Shown: positions 1-6,927 of the stretch, in pieces
How the letters are laid out: each line of letters opens with the position of its first letter
How positions within the stretch are numbered: position 1 is the first letter of the stretch
Assembly: GCA_938040725.1 (NCBI GenBank)
Contig: CALHZX010000141.1
Span: 1-14,020, forward strand
Direction: 5' to 3'
Length of the DNA: 14,020 nt
Source of the DNA: an uncultured Actinomyces sp.
GTDB lineage: Bacteria; Actinomycetota; Actinomycetes; Actinomycetales; Actinomycetaceae
Translations under genes and position numbers: made by a program
Notes under the pieces: model-generated
Seen by the model: the letters and a program-made list of their open reading frames with translations, nothing else
Databases searched by the model: none
Told to the model about the DNA's origin: nothing

Positions 1-160
1 AGGAAGCCGCATAACGACTACCATTAAACGCGTCCAACTTACGGGGCGCAGTTCATTTCGACGAGGTCGGGGCTCAGCTATGCGCGTGAAGTGCCGGAGT
101 GTGGAACAGATCGGGGGCATGCCTTGACCCGCACAAGCACGGGGGAGTGGGTATACGAAA

Positions 161-185
161 GCGGGCCGCCCAGTGGGCGACCCGC
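161..185 (-). terminator. Rho-independent-like terminator of rpsT
   Basis: Read on the minus strand this is an 11-bp GC-rich stem (one U-G wobble) closed by a 3-base loop: bases 161-171 pair with 175-185. It is followed by a short TTTC run. It lies 21 bases past the rpsT stop codon, which fits termination of the rpsT transcript. The U-tract is short, so efficiency is uncertain. Confidence 0.7.
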
Positions 186-190
186 TTCAT

Positions 191-206
191 TCAAACGTGC
201 GTTTGA
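191..206. repeat. Perfect 7-bp inverted repeat abutting the rpsT stop codon
   Basis: TCAAACG, two bases, CGTTTGA. The palindrome begins at the base immediately after the rpsT TGA and lies between the gene and its terminator hairpin. It may be an extra 3'-end RNA hairpin that protects the message, or a protein-binding site; nothing in the sequence decides between them. Confidence 0.5.
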
Positions 207-473
207 TCAGTCAGCGATCGAGGCGACGCGACGAGCAAGCTTGGACTTGCGGTTCGCGGCCTGGTTCTTGTGGATGACGCCCTTGGAGACGGCGACGTCC
301 AGCTTGCGCGAAGCGATACGCAGAGCGGCGAGAGCCTTGTCCTTGTCGCCGGCCTCAACGGCCTCGCGCGTGTGGCGGACCAGGGTCTTCAGCTCGGACT
401 TCACGGACTGGTTACGAACGCGGCGCTTCTCGTTGGTGAGGATGCGCTTCTTCTGGGACTTAATGTTTGCCAC
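207..473 (-). CDS. rpsT: 30S ribosomal protein S20
   Basis: S20 is a primary 16S rRNA-binding protein of the small ribosomal subunit. The 88-residue product opens VANIKSQKKR and carries the family's lysine/arginine-rich helices, for example NEKRRVRNQSVKSELKT and the C-terminal HKNQAANRKSKLARRV, at the usual length of 86-88 residues. The frame stays open further upstream, but GTG at 473 is the right start: it gives the family N-terminus and has an AAGGAG ribosome-binding site a few bases before it. The gene is alone on its transcript, with a promoter about 135 bases upstream and a hairpin terminator downstream. The long leader would leave room for autogenous control, as known for S20 in other bacteria, but I see no specific leader structure proving that. 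Confidence 0.97.
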   Translation of the reverse strand: MANIKSQKKRILTNEKRRVRNQSVKSELKTLVRHTREAVEAGDKDKALAALRIASRKLDVAVSKGVIHKNQAANRKSKLARRVASIAD

Positions 474-607
474 AGTCGGATTTCTCCTTGATGTATGTCT
501 GACAGGGTCGGTGAGGGCTGTGTCAAGACCGGGACTTAGGCGTGGGGACACCCGCAAACGGTCCTAACCAGACCCCCTGCCCGACCAGGCCGGGAGTCCA
601 ACGACCG

Positions 608-636
608 ATCATACCAGGGTGGGGCCTTTTCGTCAT
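608..636 (-). promoter_or_regulatory. Promoter of rpsT (extended -10)
   Basis: On the minus strand: -35 ATGACG (631-636), a 17-bp spacer, and -10 TATGAT (608-613) preceded by TGG, which forms an extended -10 (TGN) motif. Transcription would start near 601 and give a leader of about 130 nt before the rpsT GTG. It lies just beyond the end of the PemK-like gene, so rpsT need not depend on read-through. Confidence 0.6.
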
Positions 637-684
637 ATTCCTAAACGTTTTCGCGCCTCGTAAGGTCGGTCACGTGTCGCGGAG

Positions 685-1317
685 TTATTCTCCGTGCGCG
701 CGGTAGTGCTCCTCGAGTGCGTCGACGATGAGTTGCCAGGTTGCCTTGGGCAGGATTGAGCCCTCGCGCCGCACATCGGTGGCCTTGACCCACAGGGCTC
801 GGTCGAGGCGCACCTCGGAGCGGCGGCCCTTGGAATCCCACTCGCCTGAGCCGATGTCGAACCAGTAGCGTCCGGCGGCTGCCTCCTGGGCGGCGTCGCG
901 CGTGTGGTCCTTACTGGTTAGCTGCAGGATGTACACACCCTCGCCCTGCGCGCCGATGACGACGGCCGGGCGGTCCTTACCGACGGAGGCGTCCTCCTGA
1001 TAGGGGACCCAGGTCCACACGACTTCACCAGGGTCAGCGTCCCCATCCATGACCGGCGTGTACGAGGCATTGGCGAGCGCGTCGGCGATGCTCGCCTCGC
1101 GGATCGAGGTCTGGGGACGATCCGAGGTCGCCGGGTCCTCGTAGTGGTGGGCAGAGCCGGAGCGCGCGTTGGACGATGAGGACGAGCGCGGCTTGGCTGT
1201 CGTCTTGTTGTTCGACTGGTGCTGCGACGGCTTAGTGGTGTTCGACCGCGACTCCTCGGCGGCACCGGAGATGACGCTGATGAGGAAGTTGAAGAGGCCC
1301 CTGACGAATGAATTCAT
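685..1317 (-). CDS. PemK/MazF-family (type II toxin fold) protein with N-terminal hydrophobic segment
   Basis: The C-terminal half (about residues 92-208 of 210) resembles PemK/MazF ribonuclease-fold proteins: GEVVW (97-101) for the first strand, KDRPAVVIG (114-122) for the conserved R-P-hydrophobic strand, and RLDRALWV (170-177) for the later core strand. The N-terminus is unlike classic 110-residue toxins. It has a short hydrophobic or amphipathic stretch (about 4-20, FVRGLFNFLISVISGAA) and a low-complexity Ser/Lys/Gln-rich linker (21-75). I chose ATG 1317, which begins MNSFVRGLF; an in-frame GTG at 1347 would add ten residues, and neither has a strong ribosome-binding site. No antitoxin-sized gene is adjacent; the neighbours are rpsT and, divergently, a TPR gene. 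RNase activity is family-based inference, and it may be a chromosomal solitary homologue with another role. Confidence 0.8.
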   Translation of the reverse strand: MNSFVRGLFNFLISVISGAAEESRSNTTKPSQHQSNNKTTAKPRSSSSSNARSGSAHHYEDPATSDRPQTSIREASIADALANASYTPVMDGDADPGEVVWTWVPYQEDASVGKDRPAVVIGAQGEGVYILQLTSKDHTRDAAQEAAAGRYWFDIGSGEWDSKGRRSEVRLDRALWVKATDVRREGSILPKATWQLIVDALEEHYRAHGE

Positions 1318-1353
1318 GGCATCAGCATACGTCAGGGGAGGATCCACCCGTTT

Positions 1354-1396
1354 TTATCCACAGGGGTTCTGCGAGCGGCCACGCTATCCACAGGGG
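1354..1396 (+). promoter_or_regulatory. Two DnaA-box-like direct repeats in the divergent intergenic region
   Basis: TTATCCACA at 1354-1362 is a perfect match to the classic DnaA box. CTATCCACA at 1384-1392 matches 8 of 9. Both lie in the same orientation and belong to a longer 12-bp direct repeat, TATCCACAGGGG, at 1355-1366 and 1385-1396. The repeats are exactly 30 bp apart, close to three helical turns. They sit in the gap between the PemK-like gene and the TPR gene, so they could be regulatory sites for either or DnaA-titration sites. Binding is not demonstrated. Confidence 0.5.
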
Positions 1397-1482
1397 GTGT
1401 TTCTCTGCGTGACAGTGCATGGCTCTCTGTTTCATTCTGGATGTGTTCGCAGATGAACTCTCGACGATGAAAGGTGACGACG

Positions 1483-2490
1483 ATGTCCACTGCAACTATT
1501 CATGGTCCGATCGTATCCCTCGACGCCTTTGGCCTGGCTTCCTCCACCCCTGGCTCACCCGACTCCCGAGCTCGCGCGTGCCTGGCTGATGCATTGAGTA
1601 GCGCCTCTGGCGGCTCGTTGGAGCGTGCCCTTGAATATGCGACTGGGGTGTACGAGGACGAAGAGGTGTCGATTGAGCTGCGTCTCGAAGCAGCTAAACT
1701 GTGTGTTGACTGGCATAGTGCGCGGGGATCCTATGATCGGTGTCGGCGCGTGGCGGGCGATGCTGCGCGGCTGGGGGCCAGGGTGTTGGAGCGTGACCAT
1801 CCCCTTGTTCTGATGCTGAGGAACTCCGAGGCCTATTGGCTGTCGGTTCTGGGTTTTAACGACATGGCGTCCCGCCGCTTTGGTGCGCTCGTCGCTGACG
1901 TGAAGTCATGCCCGGACCTCGACCCTCAGATTGCTTTCGCGATTCGCAATAATTCGGCGATGCCGTGGAAGAACACTGGGAAGTGGTCCAGGGCGGCCCG
2001 CGTCTACCGTGACCTCCTCGCGGACATGGAAGGGATGCGCGATGAAGCCGACATGACGCTGCTGACCGTACGCGACAACCTCGCTGAGGTTCTTTCTGCT
2101 GATCGTCACTACGACGAGGCGATCGCGCTCTACGAGCACAACATGGACGTGCTGCTGACGGTCGCTGAGCATGGTGATTGGCGGGTGTTGCGCCTGCGTA
2201 ACGAGATCGCGCGCAATACCTGGATGGGAGGTGATCGGGATGCCGGCGAGGATCTGTGGACGGTTTTGGCAGAAGACTGCCGGCGATACCTGGGGGATCG
2301 GGATCCCCTCACGGCGCGCATTCGCACCATTTTGCTGACCCTGGCCACGATGCGCGGTGATGACCAACGTGCCGAGGCCATCGCGCGTAAGCTTCGCGAT
2401 GATCATCCCGATGACTGGGAAGATTGCGACTTCACCGAGGCGATTTCTATCGTTGCGCAGGGGGAGATGGGAGGCTCACAAGGGGTGTGA
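1483..2490 (+). CDS. Tetratricopeptide-repeat (TPR) protein, function unknown
   Basis: A soluble protein of 335 residues built of paired amphipathic helices. TPR-type signatures are visible in, for example, SLERALEYATGVYED, WSRAARVYRDLLADM, VRDNLAEVLSADRHYDEAIALYEHNMD and DDQRAEAIARKL. No signal peptide, membrane segment or catalytic domain is apparent. It resembles the TPR arrays found in actinobacterial regulators and scaffold proteins but lacks a DNA-binding domain. I prefer ATG 1483 because AAAGG (1469-1473) lies about 9 bases upstream; GTG 1474, three codons earlier, directly abuts that site. It is divergent from the PemK-like gene and 96 bases before lepA on the same strand, so it may be co-transcribed with lepA. 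The binding partner is unknown. Confidence 0.75.
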   Translation: MSTATIHGPIVSLDAFGLASSTPGSPDSRARACLADALSSASGGSLERALEYATGVYEDEEVSIELRLEAAKLCVDWHSARGSYDRCRRVAGDAARLGARVLERDHPLVLMLRNSEAYWLSVLGFNDMASRRFGALVADVKSCPDLDPQIAFAIRNNSAMPWKNTGKWSRAARVYRDLLADMEGMRDEADMTLLTVRDNLAEVLSADRHYDEAIALYEHNMDVLLTVAEHGDWRVLRLRNEIARNTWMGGDRDAGEDLWTVLAEDCRRYLGDRDPLTARIRTILLTLATMRGDDQRAEAIARKLRDDHPDDWEDCDFTEAISIVAQGEMGGSQGV

Positions 2491-2556
2491 GTCGCGGCCA
2501 CTGTGCGCGACTTCCCGCGCCTGAACTGGCACAAACGCCTACGACAATGGGACGAT

Positions 2557-2581
2557 AAGGAGGTTAACGACTTCACGGAGG
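2557..2581 (+). promoter_or_regulatory. Duplicated Shine-Dalgarno sequences before lepA
   Basis: AAGGAGG at 2557-2563 is a near-perfect anti-16S sequence, but no ATG, GTG or TTG follows it at working distance. A second GGAGG at 2577-2581 lies 5 bases before GTG 2587 and decides that start. Both are followed by TT (GGAGGTTAAC and GGAGGTTCAC), as if duplicated. The first could act as a ribosome standby or pausing site. Confidence 0.6.
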
Positions 2582-2586
2582 TTCAC

Positions 2587-4443
2587 GTGCCCATCCCCAC
2601 GCCCGCGCAGCAGGCGCAGATTCGCCCGGCTCACACCCCGCAGGGGCAGATCCGTAACTTCTGCATCATCGCCCATATCGATCATGGGAAGTCGACGCTC
2701 GCGGACCGTATGCTCCAGCTGACCGGTGTCGTCGAGGCCCGCGAGATGCGCGACCAGTACCTCGATCGCATGGACATCGAGCGTGAGCGTGGCATTACCA
2801 TCAAGAGCCAGGCCGTGCGCATGCCGTGGGCGTATGAGGGAACCCCCTACGCGCTCAACATGATCGATACGCCTGGGCACGTGGACTTCACCTACGAGGT
2901 TTCTCGTTCTCTCGCGGCATGTGAGGGTGCGGTCCTCCTCATCGATGCCGCGCAGGGCATCGAGGCGCAGACGCTCGCGAACCTGTACCTGGCCCTCGAG
3001 AATGACCTCGCGATCATCCCGGTCCTCAACAAGATCGACCTGCCGGGTGCCCAGCCCGAAAAGTACGCCCATGAGGTTGCCCAGCTGATCGGATGTGACG
3101 AGGACGAGGTTCTCAAGGTCTCCGGCAAGACCGGTGAGGGTGTCGAGGAGCTGCTCGACCGCATCGTCGAGGCTGTCCCCGCCCCCGAGGGCGACCCCGA
3201 GGCGCCCACGCGCGCGATGATTTTTGATTCCGTGTACGACACGTACCGCGGCGTCGTCACGTATGTGCGTGTCGTTGACGGCGTGCTCTCCACCCGCCAG
3301 CGCGTGCGCATGATGTCCACGGGCGCCACCCACGAGCTCCTCGAGTTGGGAGTGATTTCGCCGGAGCCGAAGCCTGAAGAGGGCATCGGCGCTGGCGAGG
3401 TGGGCTACCTGATCACGGGCGTGAAGGATGTGCGCCAGTCCCGTGTCGGCGACACGGTGACGAGCCAGGTGCGAGGCGCGACCGAGGCGCTTGAGGGCTA
3501 TCGCGACCCTAACCCGATGGTGTTCTCCGGCATCTACCCGGTTGACGGTTCCGACTTCCCGGACCTGCGCGACGCCCTTGAACGTCTCCAGCTCAACGAC
3601 GCGGCACTGACCTTCGAGCCGGAGTCTTCCGCGGCTCTCGGCTTCGGCTTCCGCTGCGGATTCCTCGGGCTGCTGCACCTGGAGATCATTCGCGAGCGTC
3701 TGGAGCGAGAGTTTAACCTCGATCTCATCGCGACCGCCCCGAACGTCGTCTACCGCGTCGTTACGGAGGACGGCACCCAGGTGCGCGTCGACAACCCGAG
3801 CGAGTTCCCCGAGGGAAAGATTTCTGAGGTGCGTGAGCCTGTCGTCAATGCGACGATCCTGACGCCCACTGAGTTCACGGGCACCATCATGGAGCTGTGC
3901 CAGGAGCGTCGCGGCTCGATGCAGGGCATGGACTACCTGAGCGAGGACCGCGTGGAGCTGCACTACCAGCTGCCCCTCGCCGAAATTGTCTTCGACTTTT
4001 TTGATCAGCTCAAGTCCCGCACGCGTGGCTACGCCTCGCTGGACTACCAGGAGAGCGGTGAGCAGAGCGCCGACCTCGTCAAGGTCGACATTCTGCTCAA
4101 CGGCGACCGCGTGGATGCCTTCAGCGCGATCGTGCACCGCGACGGCGCCTACAACTACGGTCAGCGCATGACAAAGCGCCTCAAGGAACTGATTCCTCGT
4201 CAGCAGTTCGAGATCCCGGTCCAGGCCGCTGTCGGTGCGCGCGTCATCGCCCGTGAGACCATTAAGGCCCTGCGTAAGGACATGCTCGCCAAGTGCTACG
4301 GCGGCGACATCAGCCGTAAGCGCAAGCTGCTCGAGAAGCAGAAGGAAGGCAAGAAGCGCATGAAGTCCATCGGCCGTGTGGACGTGCCGCAGGAAGCCTT
4401 CATCGCTGCGCTGACCTCCGACGTTCCGACGGGCAAGAAGTGA
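2587..4443 (+). CDS. lepA: Elongation factor 4 (LepA), ribosome back-translocating GTPase
   Basis: A translational GTPase related to EF-G that acts on stalled or misassembled ribosomes at the membrane and in the cytosol. The GTPase motifs are intact: G1 AHIDHGKST (29-37), G2 RGITIKS (68-74), G3 DTPGH (94-98) and G4 NKID (148-151), with SGKTGEG as the likely G5. The LepA-specific C-terminus is present, with GGDISRKRKLLEKQKEGKK and RMKSIGRVDVPQEAF. At 618 residues it is near the family's length of about 600. GTG 2587 is chosen for its GGAGG five bases upstream; the frame is open back to a GTG at 2503, which would add 28 residues. N-terminally extended LepA proteins exist in actinobacteria, so this is the main uncertainty. 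Its TGA overlaps the trmB start by 4 nt. Confidence 0.97.
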   Translation: MPIPTPAQQAQIRPAHTPQGQIRNFCIIAHIDHGKSTLADRMLQLTGVVEAREMRDQYLDRMDIERERGITIKSQAVRMPWAYEGTPYALNMIDTPGHVDFTYEVSRSLAACEGAVLLIDAAQGIEAQTLANLYLALENDLAIIPVLNKIDLPGAQPEKYAHEVAQLIGCDEDEVLKVSGKTGEGVEELLDRIVEAVPAPEGDPEAPTRAMIFDSVYDTYRGVVTYVRVVDGVLSTRQRVRMMSTGATHELLELGVISPEPKPEEGIGAGEVGYLITGVKDVRQSRVGDTVTSQVRGATEALEGYRDPNPMVFSGIYPVDGSDFPDLRDALERLQLNDAALTFEPESSAALGFGFRCGFLGLLHLEIIRERLEREFNLDLIATAPNVVYRVVTEDGTQVRVDNPSEFPEGKISEVREPVVNATILTPTEFTGTIMELCQERRGSMQGMDYLSEDRVELHYQLPLAEIVFDFFDQLKSRTRGYASLDYQESGEQSADLVKVDILLNGDRVDAFSAIVHRDGAYNYGQRMTKRLKELIPRQQFEIPVQAAVGARVIARETIKALRKDMLAKCYGGDISRKRKLLEKQKEGKKRMKSIGRVDVPQEAFIAALTSDVPTGKK

Positions 4444-5282
4444 GCGGGGATCAGATGAACGAGGCCGTGGAGGACCGCGCTCCCGTCGGCCAGAGTGCGG
4501 ATCGCCGTCCGGGCGAGGCCCCCGAGGGCACGGTCTTCATGAGCCGCACGAAGTCTTTCACGCGACGCACTCGCGAACTGCCTGCGAACCTCGCGCGCAC
4601 GTGGGAGGCCCATGCGCATCGCTATGTGCTCGAGCCGCGTCGCGGCGTTGGCTACACGACGGTCGCGCAGGATTTCACGCTTGATCTGGCTGAATTGTTT
4701 GGACGCAGCGCTCCTGTGACGCTCGAGATTGGCTCGGGCACGGGCGAACAGGTCGTCGCTGCTGCGGCTGCCCATCCCGAGCGTGACTTCCTCGCCCTTG
4801 AGGTGTGGGTTCCGGGCATCGCCAAGCTCGTGTCCAAGGCGGTCGACGCGGGTGTTGATAACATCCGCGTGATTGAAGCCGATGCTGCTCAGGCCCTTCC
4901 CATCATGCTGGGGGACGCGTGCCTGGACGAGGTCTGGACGTTCTTCCCCGATCCGTGGCGCAAGGCCCGACATCGTAAGCGTCGCCTGGTGTCCGATTCG
5001 TTTGCCCTCGAGGTGGCACGCCTGTTGCGCGATCGCGGAGCGTGGCGCCTGGCCACCGACTGGGACGACTATGCGTGGCAGATGCGAGACGTGATCGAGG
5101 CCTGCGAGCTTTTCGACAACCCGCACGCCGGGGAGCGACCGGATGCGGGTGATCCTGAGCCTGAGCGTGGGGGATTCGCCCCGCGTTTCGAGGGACGTGT
5201 CGTCACGCACTTTGAGACGCGCGGTATCGATGCCGGGCGCCATGCCCATGACGTCGTCGGCATTCGTTGTCCCCGTGGCTGA
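4440..5282 (+). CDS. trmB: tRNA (guanine-N7)-methyltransferase, m7G46
   Basis: Transfers methyl from S-adenosylmethionine to N7 of G46 in the tRNA variable loop. The SAM-binding Rossmann loop is EIGSGTGE (96-103), with the acidic strand ends E121 and D148 (EADAAQAL). The family signature FPDPWRKARHRKRR (169-182) is complete, and the C-terminal FETRG (with T just before it) fits the G46-recognition region. The length is 280 residues, with an N-terminal extension of about 35 residues compared with short forms. GTG 4440 overlaps the lepA stop as GTGA, a typical translational coupling; ATG 4455, preceded by GGGGA, is an equally plausible start that removes five residues. It lies in an apparent lepA-trmB-hemW operon, 24 bases before hemW. 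Confidence 0.95.
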   Translation: MSGDQMNEAVEDRAPVGQSADRRPGEAPEGTVFMSRTKSFTRRTRELPANLARTWEAHAHRYVLEPRRGVGYTTVAQDFTLDLAELFGRSAPVTLEIGSGTGEQVVAAAAAHPERDFLALEVWVPGIAKLVSKAVDAGVDNIRVIEADAAQALPIMLGDACLDEVWTFFPDPWRKARHRKRRLVSDSFALEVARLLRDRGAWRLATDWDDYAWQMRDVIEACELFDNPHAGERPDAGDPEPERGGFAPRFEGRVVTHFETRGIDAGRHAHDVVGIRCPRG

Positions 5283-5306
5283 CGTCGTGAGACGCGGAGC
5301 GCGCCG

Positions 5307-6599
5307 GTGAGCCCCGCCCAGCCTGAGGGTGAGCGCTGGCCAGCCGACGGATCGCTCGACCCCGGCCTCGTCGAGGCGGATCGCGGTCGTCCCCTCTCCC
5401 TGTATGTGCACGTCCCTTTTTGTCGCGTGCGCTGTGGGTATTGCGACTTCAACACGTACACGGTCGGTTTCGGTCCGGGCGCGCAGGTGGGGGACTACGC
5501 GCCCTCCGTTCTTGCCGAGGCTGCTCTGGCCTCTCGGGTCATGTCCGAGGCTGGGCTTCCGACGCGCCGGGCGCGGACGGTGTTTTTCGGTGGCGGTACT
5601 CCGACGATGTTGGATGTCGATGAGTTGACCGAGATCCTCGCAGGCCTGCGTGAACGCATCGGTATTGCGCCGGGTGCGGAGGTGACCTTCGAAGCTAACC
5701 CCGACACGGTGACGCGTGATGGACTCGCGCAACTGGCTGAGGCTGGGTTTACTCGAGTGTCGTTTGGTATGCAGTCGGCCGTGCCAAAGATCCTCGCGAC
5801 CCTGGATCGCACGCATACGCCCGAGCGGGTTCCCCTCGTCGTTGAGTGGGCGAAGGGAGCGGGCCTGTCGACCTCGGTGGATCTTATCTACGGAACCCCC
5901 GGGGAGAGCCTGGCGGACTGGGAAACATCCTTGCGTGCTGCCCTGTCGTACGAGCCCGATCACATCAGCGCCTACGCGCTTGTTGTCGAGGAGGGGACGA
6001 AGATGGGAGCGCAGGTGGCCCGGGGAGAGTTGCCGACCCCCGATCCGGACGATGAGGCTGCCAAGTATGAGCTCGCCGATGCCCTCCTGGGCCAGGCGGG
6101 ATACGCGTGGTACGAGATTTCGAACTTCGCGCGCGTCACCGAGGCGGACCGCGCTTCGGGAGGTCCGTCGACCTTCTATGACCACGCCTCCTCCCATAAC
6201 TTGGCCTACTGGCGGGACTGGGATTGGTGGGGCTTTGGGCCGGGAGCACATTCGCATGTGGGGCGTATGCGCTGGTGGAACGTGAAGAACCCGGGAGCCT
6301 ATGCAGGGCGTCTGAATGCTGGACAGTCTCCCGCTTACGCTGGCGAGGTTCTCGACGCGGATGCGCGCGAGCTGGAGCGTGTCATGCTGGGTGTGCGTAC
6401 GTCCGAGGGTGTTGGGATTGAGGGGCTGCCGGGTCTGTCACTGCCTGAAGGAACGCGTGGCTCCTCCGGTGGGCGTATCGCGATGCTCATTGCGGATGGG
6501 CTCATCGATGGGGCTTGCGCTCTATCCGGGCGCGTTTTTCTCACGCTGCGTGGCCGTCTCCTCGCGGACTACGTGACCCGTGAAATCATGGGCTATTAG
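5307..6599 (+). CDS. hemW: Radical SAM haem chaperone HemW (coproporphyrinogen III oxidase-like)
   Basis: HemW binds haem and a [4Fe-4S] cluster and delivers haem to target enzymes; it is often misannotated as oxygen-independent coproporphyrinogen oxidase (HemN). The radical-SAM cluster motif is C39-R-V-R-C43-G-Y-C46 within HVPFCRVRCGYCDFNTY, followed by FFGGGTPT and FEANPDTV for SAM binding and then VSFGMQS. HemW lacks the fourth HemN cysteine, and the FNTY after the motif fits HemW. The C-terminal domain (ISNFAR, HNLAYWRDWDWWGFGPGAHS) is typical. It has 430 residues, slightly longer than the usual 380-400 because of an N-terminal extension. Only GTG 5307 gives a reasonable start, with a weak GGAG-like site. 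It is the last gene of the lepA-trmB-hemW set; the next gene lies 299 bases away. Confidence 0.93.
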   Translation: MSPAQPEGERWPADGSLDPGLVEADRGRPLSLYVHVPFCRVRCGYCDFNTYTVGFGPGAQVGDYAPSVLAEAALASRVMSEAGLPTRRARTVFFGGGTPTMLDVDELTEILAGLRERIGIAPGAEVTFEANPDTVTRDGLAQLAEAGFTRVSFGMQSAVPKILATLDRTHTPERVPLVVEWAKGAGLSTSVDLIYGTPGESLADWETSLRAALSYEPDHISAYALVVEEGTKMGAQVARGELPTPDPDDEAAKYELADALLGQAGYAWYEISNFARVTEADRASGGPSTFYDHASSHNLAYWRDWDWWGFGPGAHSHVGRMRWWNVKNPGAYAGRLNAGQSPAYAGEVLDADARELERVMLGVRTSEGVGIEGLPGLSLPEGTRGSSGGRIAMLIADGLIDGACALSGRVFLTLRGRLLADYVTREIMGY

Positions 6600-6676
6600 C
6601 GGTCATTTACTGCCTGTGTAGCGGAATATGCGTAAGGTGGTAAACATTGTTGCGCAATCCCATGTGCCGCGATAGA

Positions 6677-6700
6677 GCTTGTATTTAATACAATACAAGC
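6677..6700. repeat. Inverted repeat, possible operator (9-bp arms)
   Basis: GCTTGTATT (6677-6685), six bases, AATACAAGC (6692-6700): a perfect dyad in the hemW-satD gap. The inner part is also symmetric (GTATT-T-AATAC, 6681-6691), and AATAC is tandemly repeated. There is no following T-run, so a protein-binding site fits better than a terminator. Which gene it controls and which regulator binds are unknown. Confidence 0.5.
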
Positions 6701-6752
6701 GCTAGTGTGGAGATGGTTGTTTACTATTTGACACTCGGTTGGCGCGCGCAAT

Positions 6753-6781
6753 GTGACAAGCCGGCATTACGTCGCAATAGT
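6753..6781 (+). promoter_or_regulatory. Possible satD promoter
   Basis: -35 GTGACA (6753-6758, 5 of 6 to consensus), a 17-bp spacer and -10 AATAGT (6776-6781, 4 of 6). It would give a leader of about 110 nt that includes the short upstream reading frame. The competing exact TTGACA hexamers nearby lack good -10 partners, so this is tentative. Confidence 0.3.
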
Positions 6782-6852
6782 GTTGACATCATGTTTGAAA
6801 TATGTTTGCCTAGATGTGTCATGTGAAGCCGAGTAATTTGCAGGGTTCCTCC

Positions 6853-6927
6853 ATGAGGGAGCTTGTGAAGGGCCGTATACAAAGAAAAGTGTGGTACTGT
6901 GACTCTTCGTTACGCTGTCATTGCTGA
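6853..6927 (+). CDS. Possible 24-codon leader reading frame overlapping the satD start
   Basis: ATG 6853 opens a 24-codon frame (begins MRELVKGRIQ, then Lys/Trp/Cys-rich) that ends at TGA 6925-6927, inside satD and 29 bases past the first base of its GTG. AGGG lies about 7 bases before the ATG, and a second good GAGGGAG precedes an in-frame GTG at 6865. The satD start itself has only a poor ribosome-binding site, so ribosomes terminating here could influence satD initiation. There is no homology evidence, and it may be chance. Confidence 0.25.
   Translation: MRELVKGRIQRKVWYCDSSLRCHC

Larger units (their letters stand above)
6600..6898. other. 299-bp AT-richer intergenic region between hemW and satD
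   Basis: No convincing protein gene fills this gap. It is visibly richer in A/T than the flanking genes and holds a 24-bp inverted repeat (6677-6700). It also has two exact TTGACA hexamers (6728-6733 and 6783-6788), neither with a good -10 at standard spacing. A GTGACA-17-AATAGT pair (6753-6781) is a plausible promoter. Near the right end, a small hairpin (about 6846-6860, TTCCTC/CAT/GAGGGA) overlaps a short leader reading frame. It looks like a control region for satD. Confidence 0.6.

Noticed and set aside
1..160. Possible gene end or tRNA in the left edge (a D-arm-like GGCTCAGCTA near 72)
   Set aside because: No T-arm or acceptor stem could be matched to the D-arm-like string, and the only open frame (2-126) looks like nothing recognisable.
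500..525. TGACA/TGTCA inverted repeat in the rpsT leader as a regulatory stem
   Set aside because: The arms are only 5 bp with a 16-base spacer, which is easily expected by chance.
91..567. A 158-codon plus-strand frame across rpsT
   Set aside because: It is the antisense shadow of rpsT and its leader, with no family motifs.
2539..4137. A 532-codon open frame on the minus strand opposite lepA
   Set aside because: It is antisense to an unmistakable lepA, with no recognisable motif and composition typical of reversed high-GC codons.
4296..6257. A 653-codon open frame on the minus strand opposite trmB and hemW
   Set aside because: It is a GC-bias shadow: trmB and hemW on the plus strand show complete family motifs, while this frame has low-complexity Arg/Gly-rich composition and no recognisable domain.
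6783..6816. Promoter with exact TTGACA at 6783 and TAGATG at 6811
   Set aside because: The spacer is 22 bp, outside the working range, and no better -10 exists at 16-19 bp.
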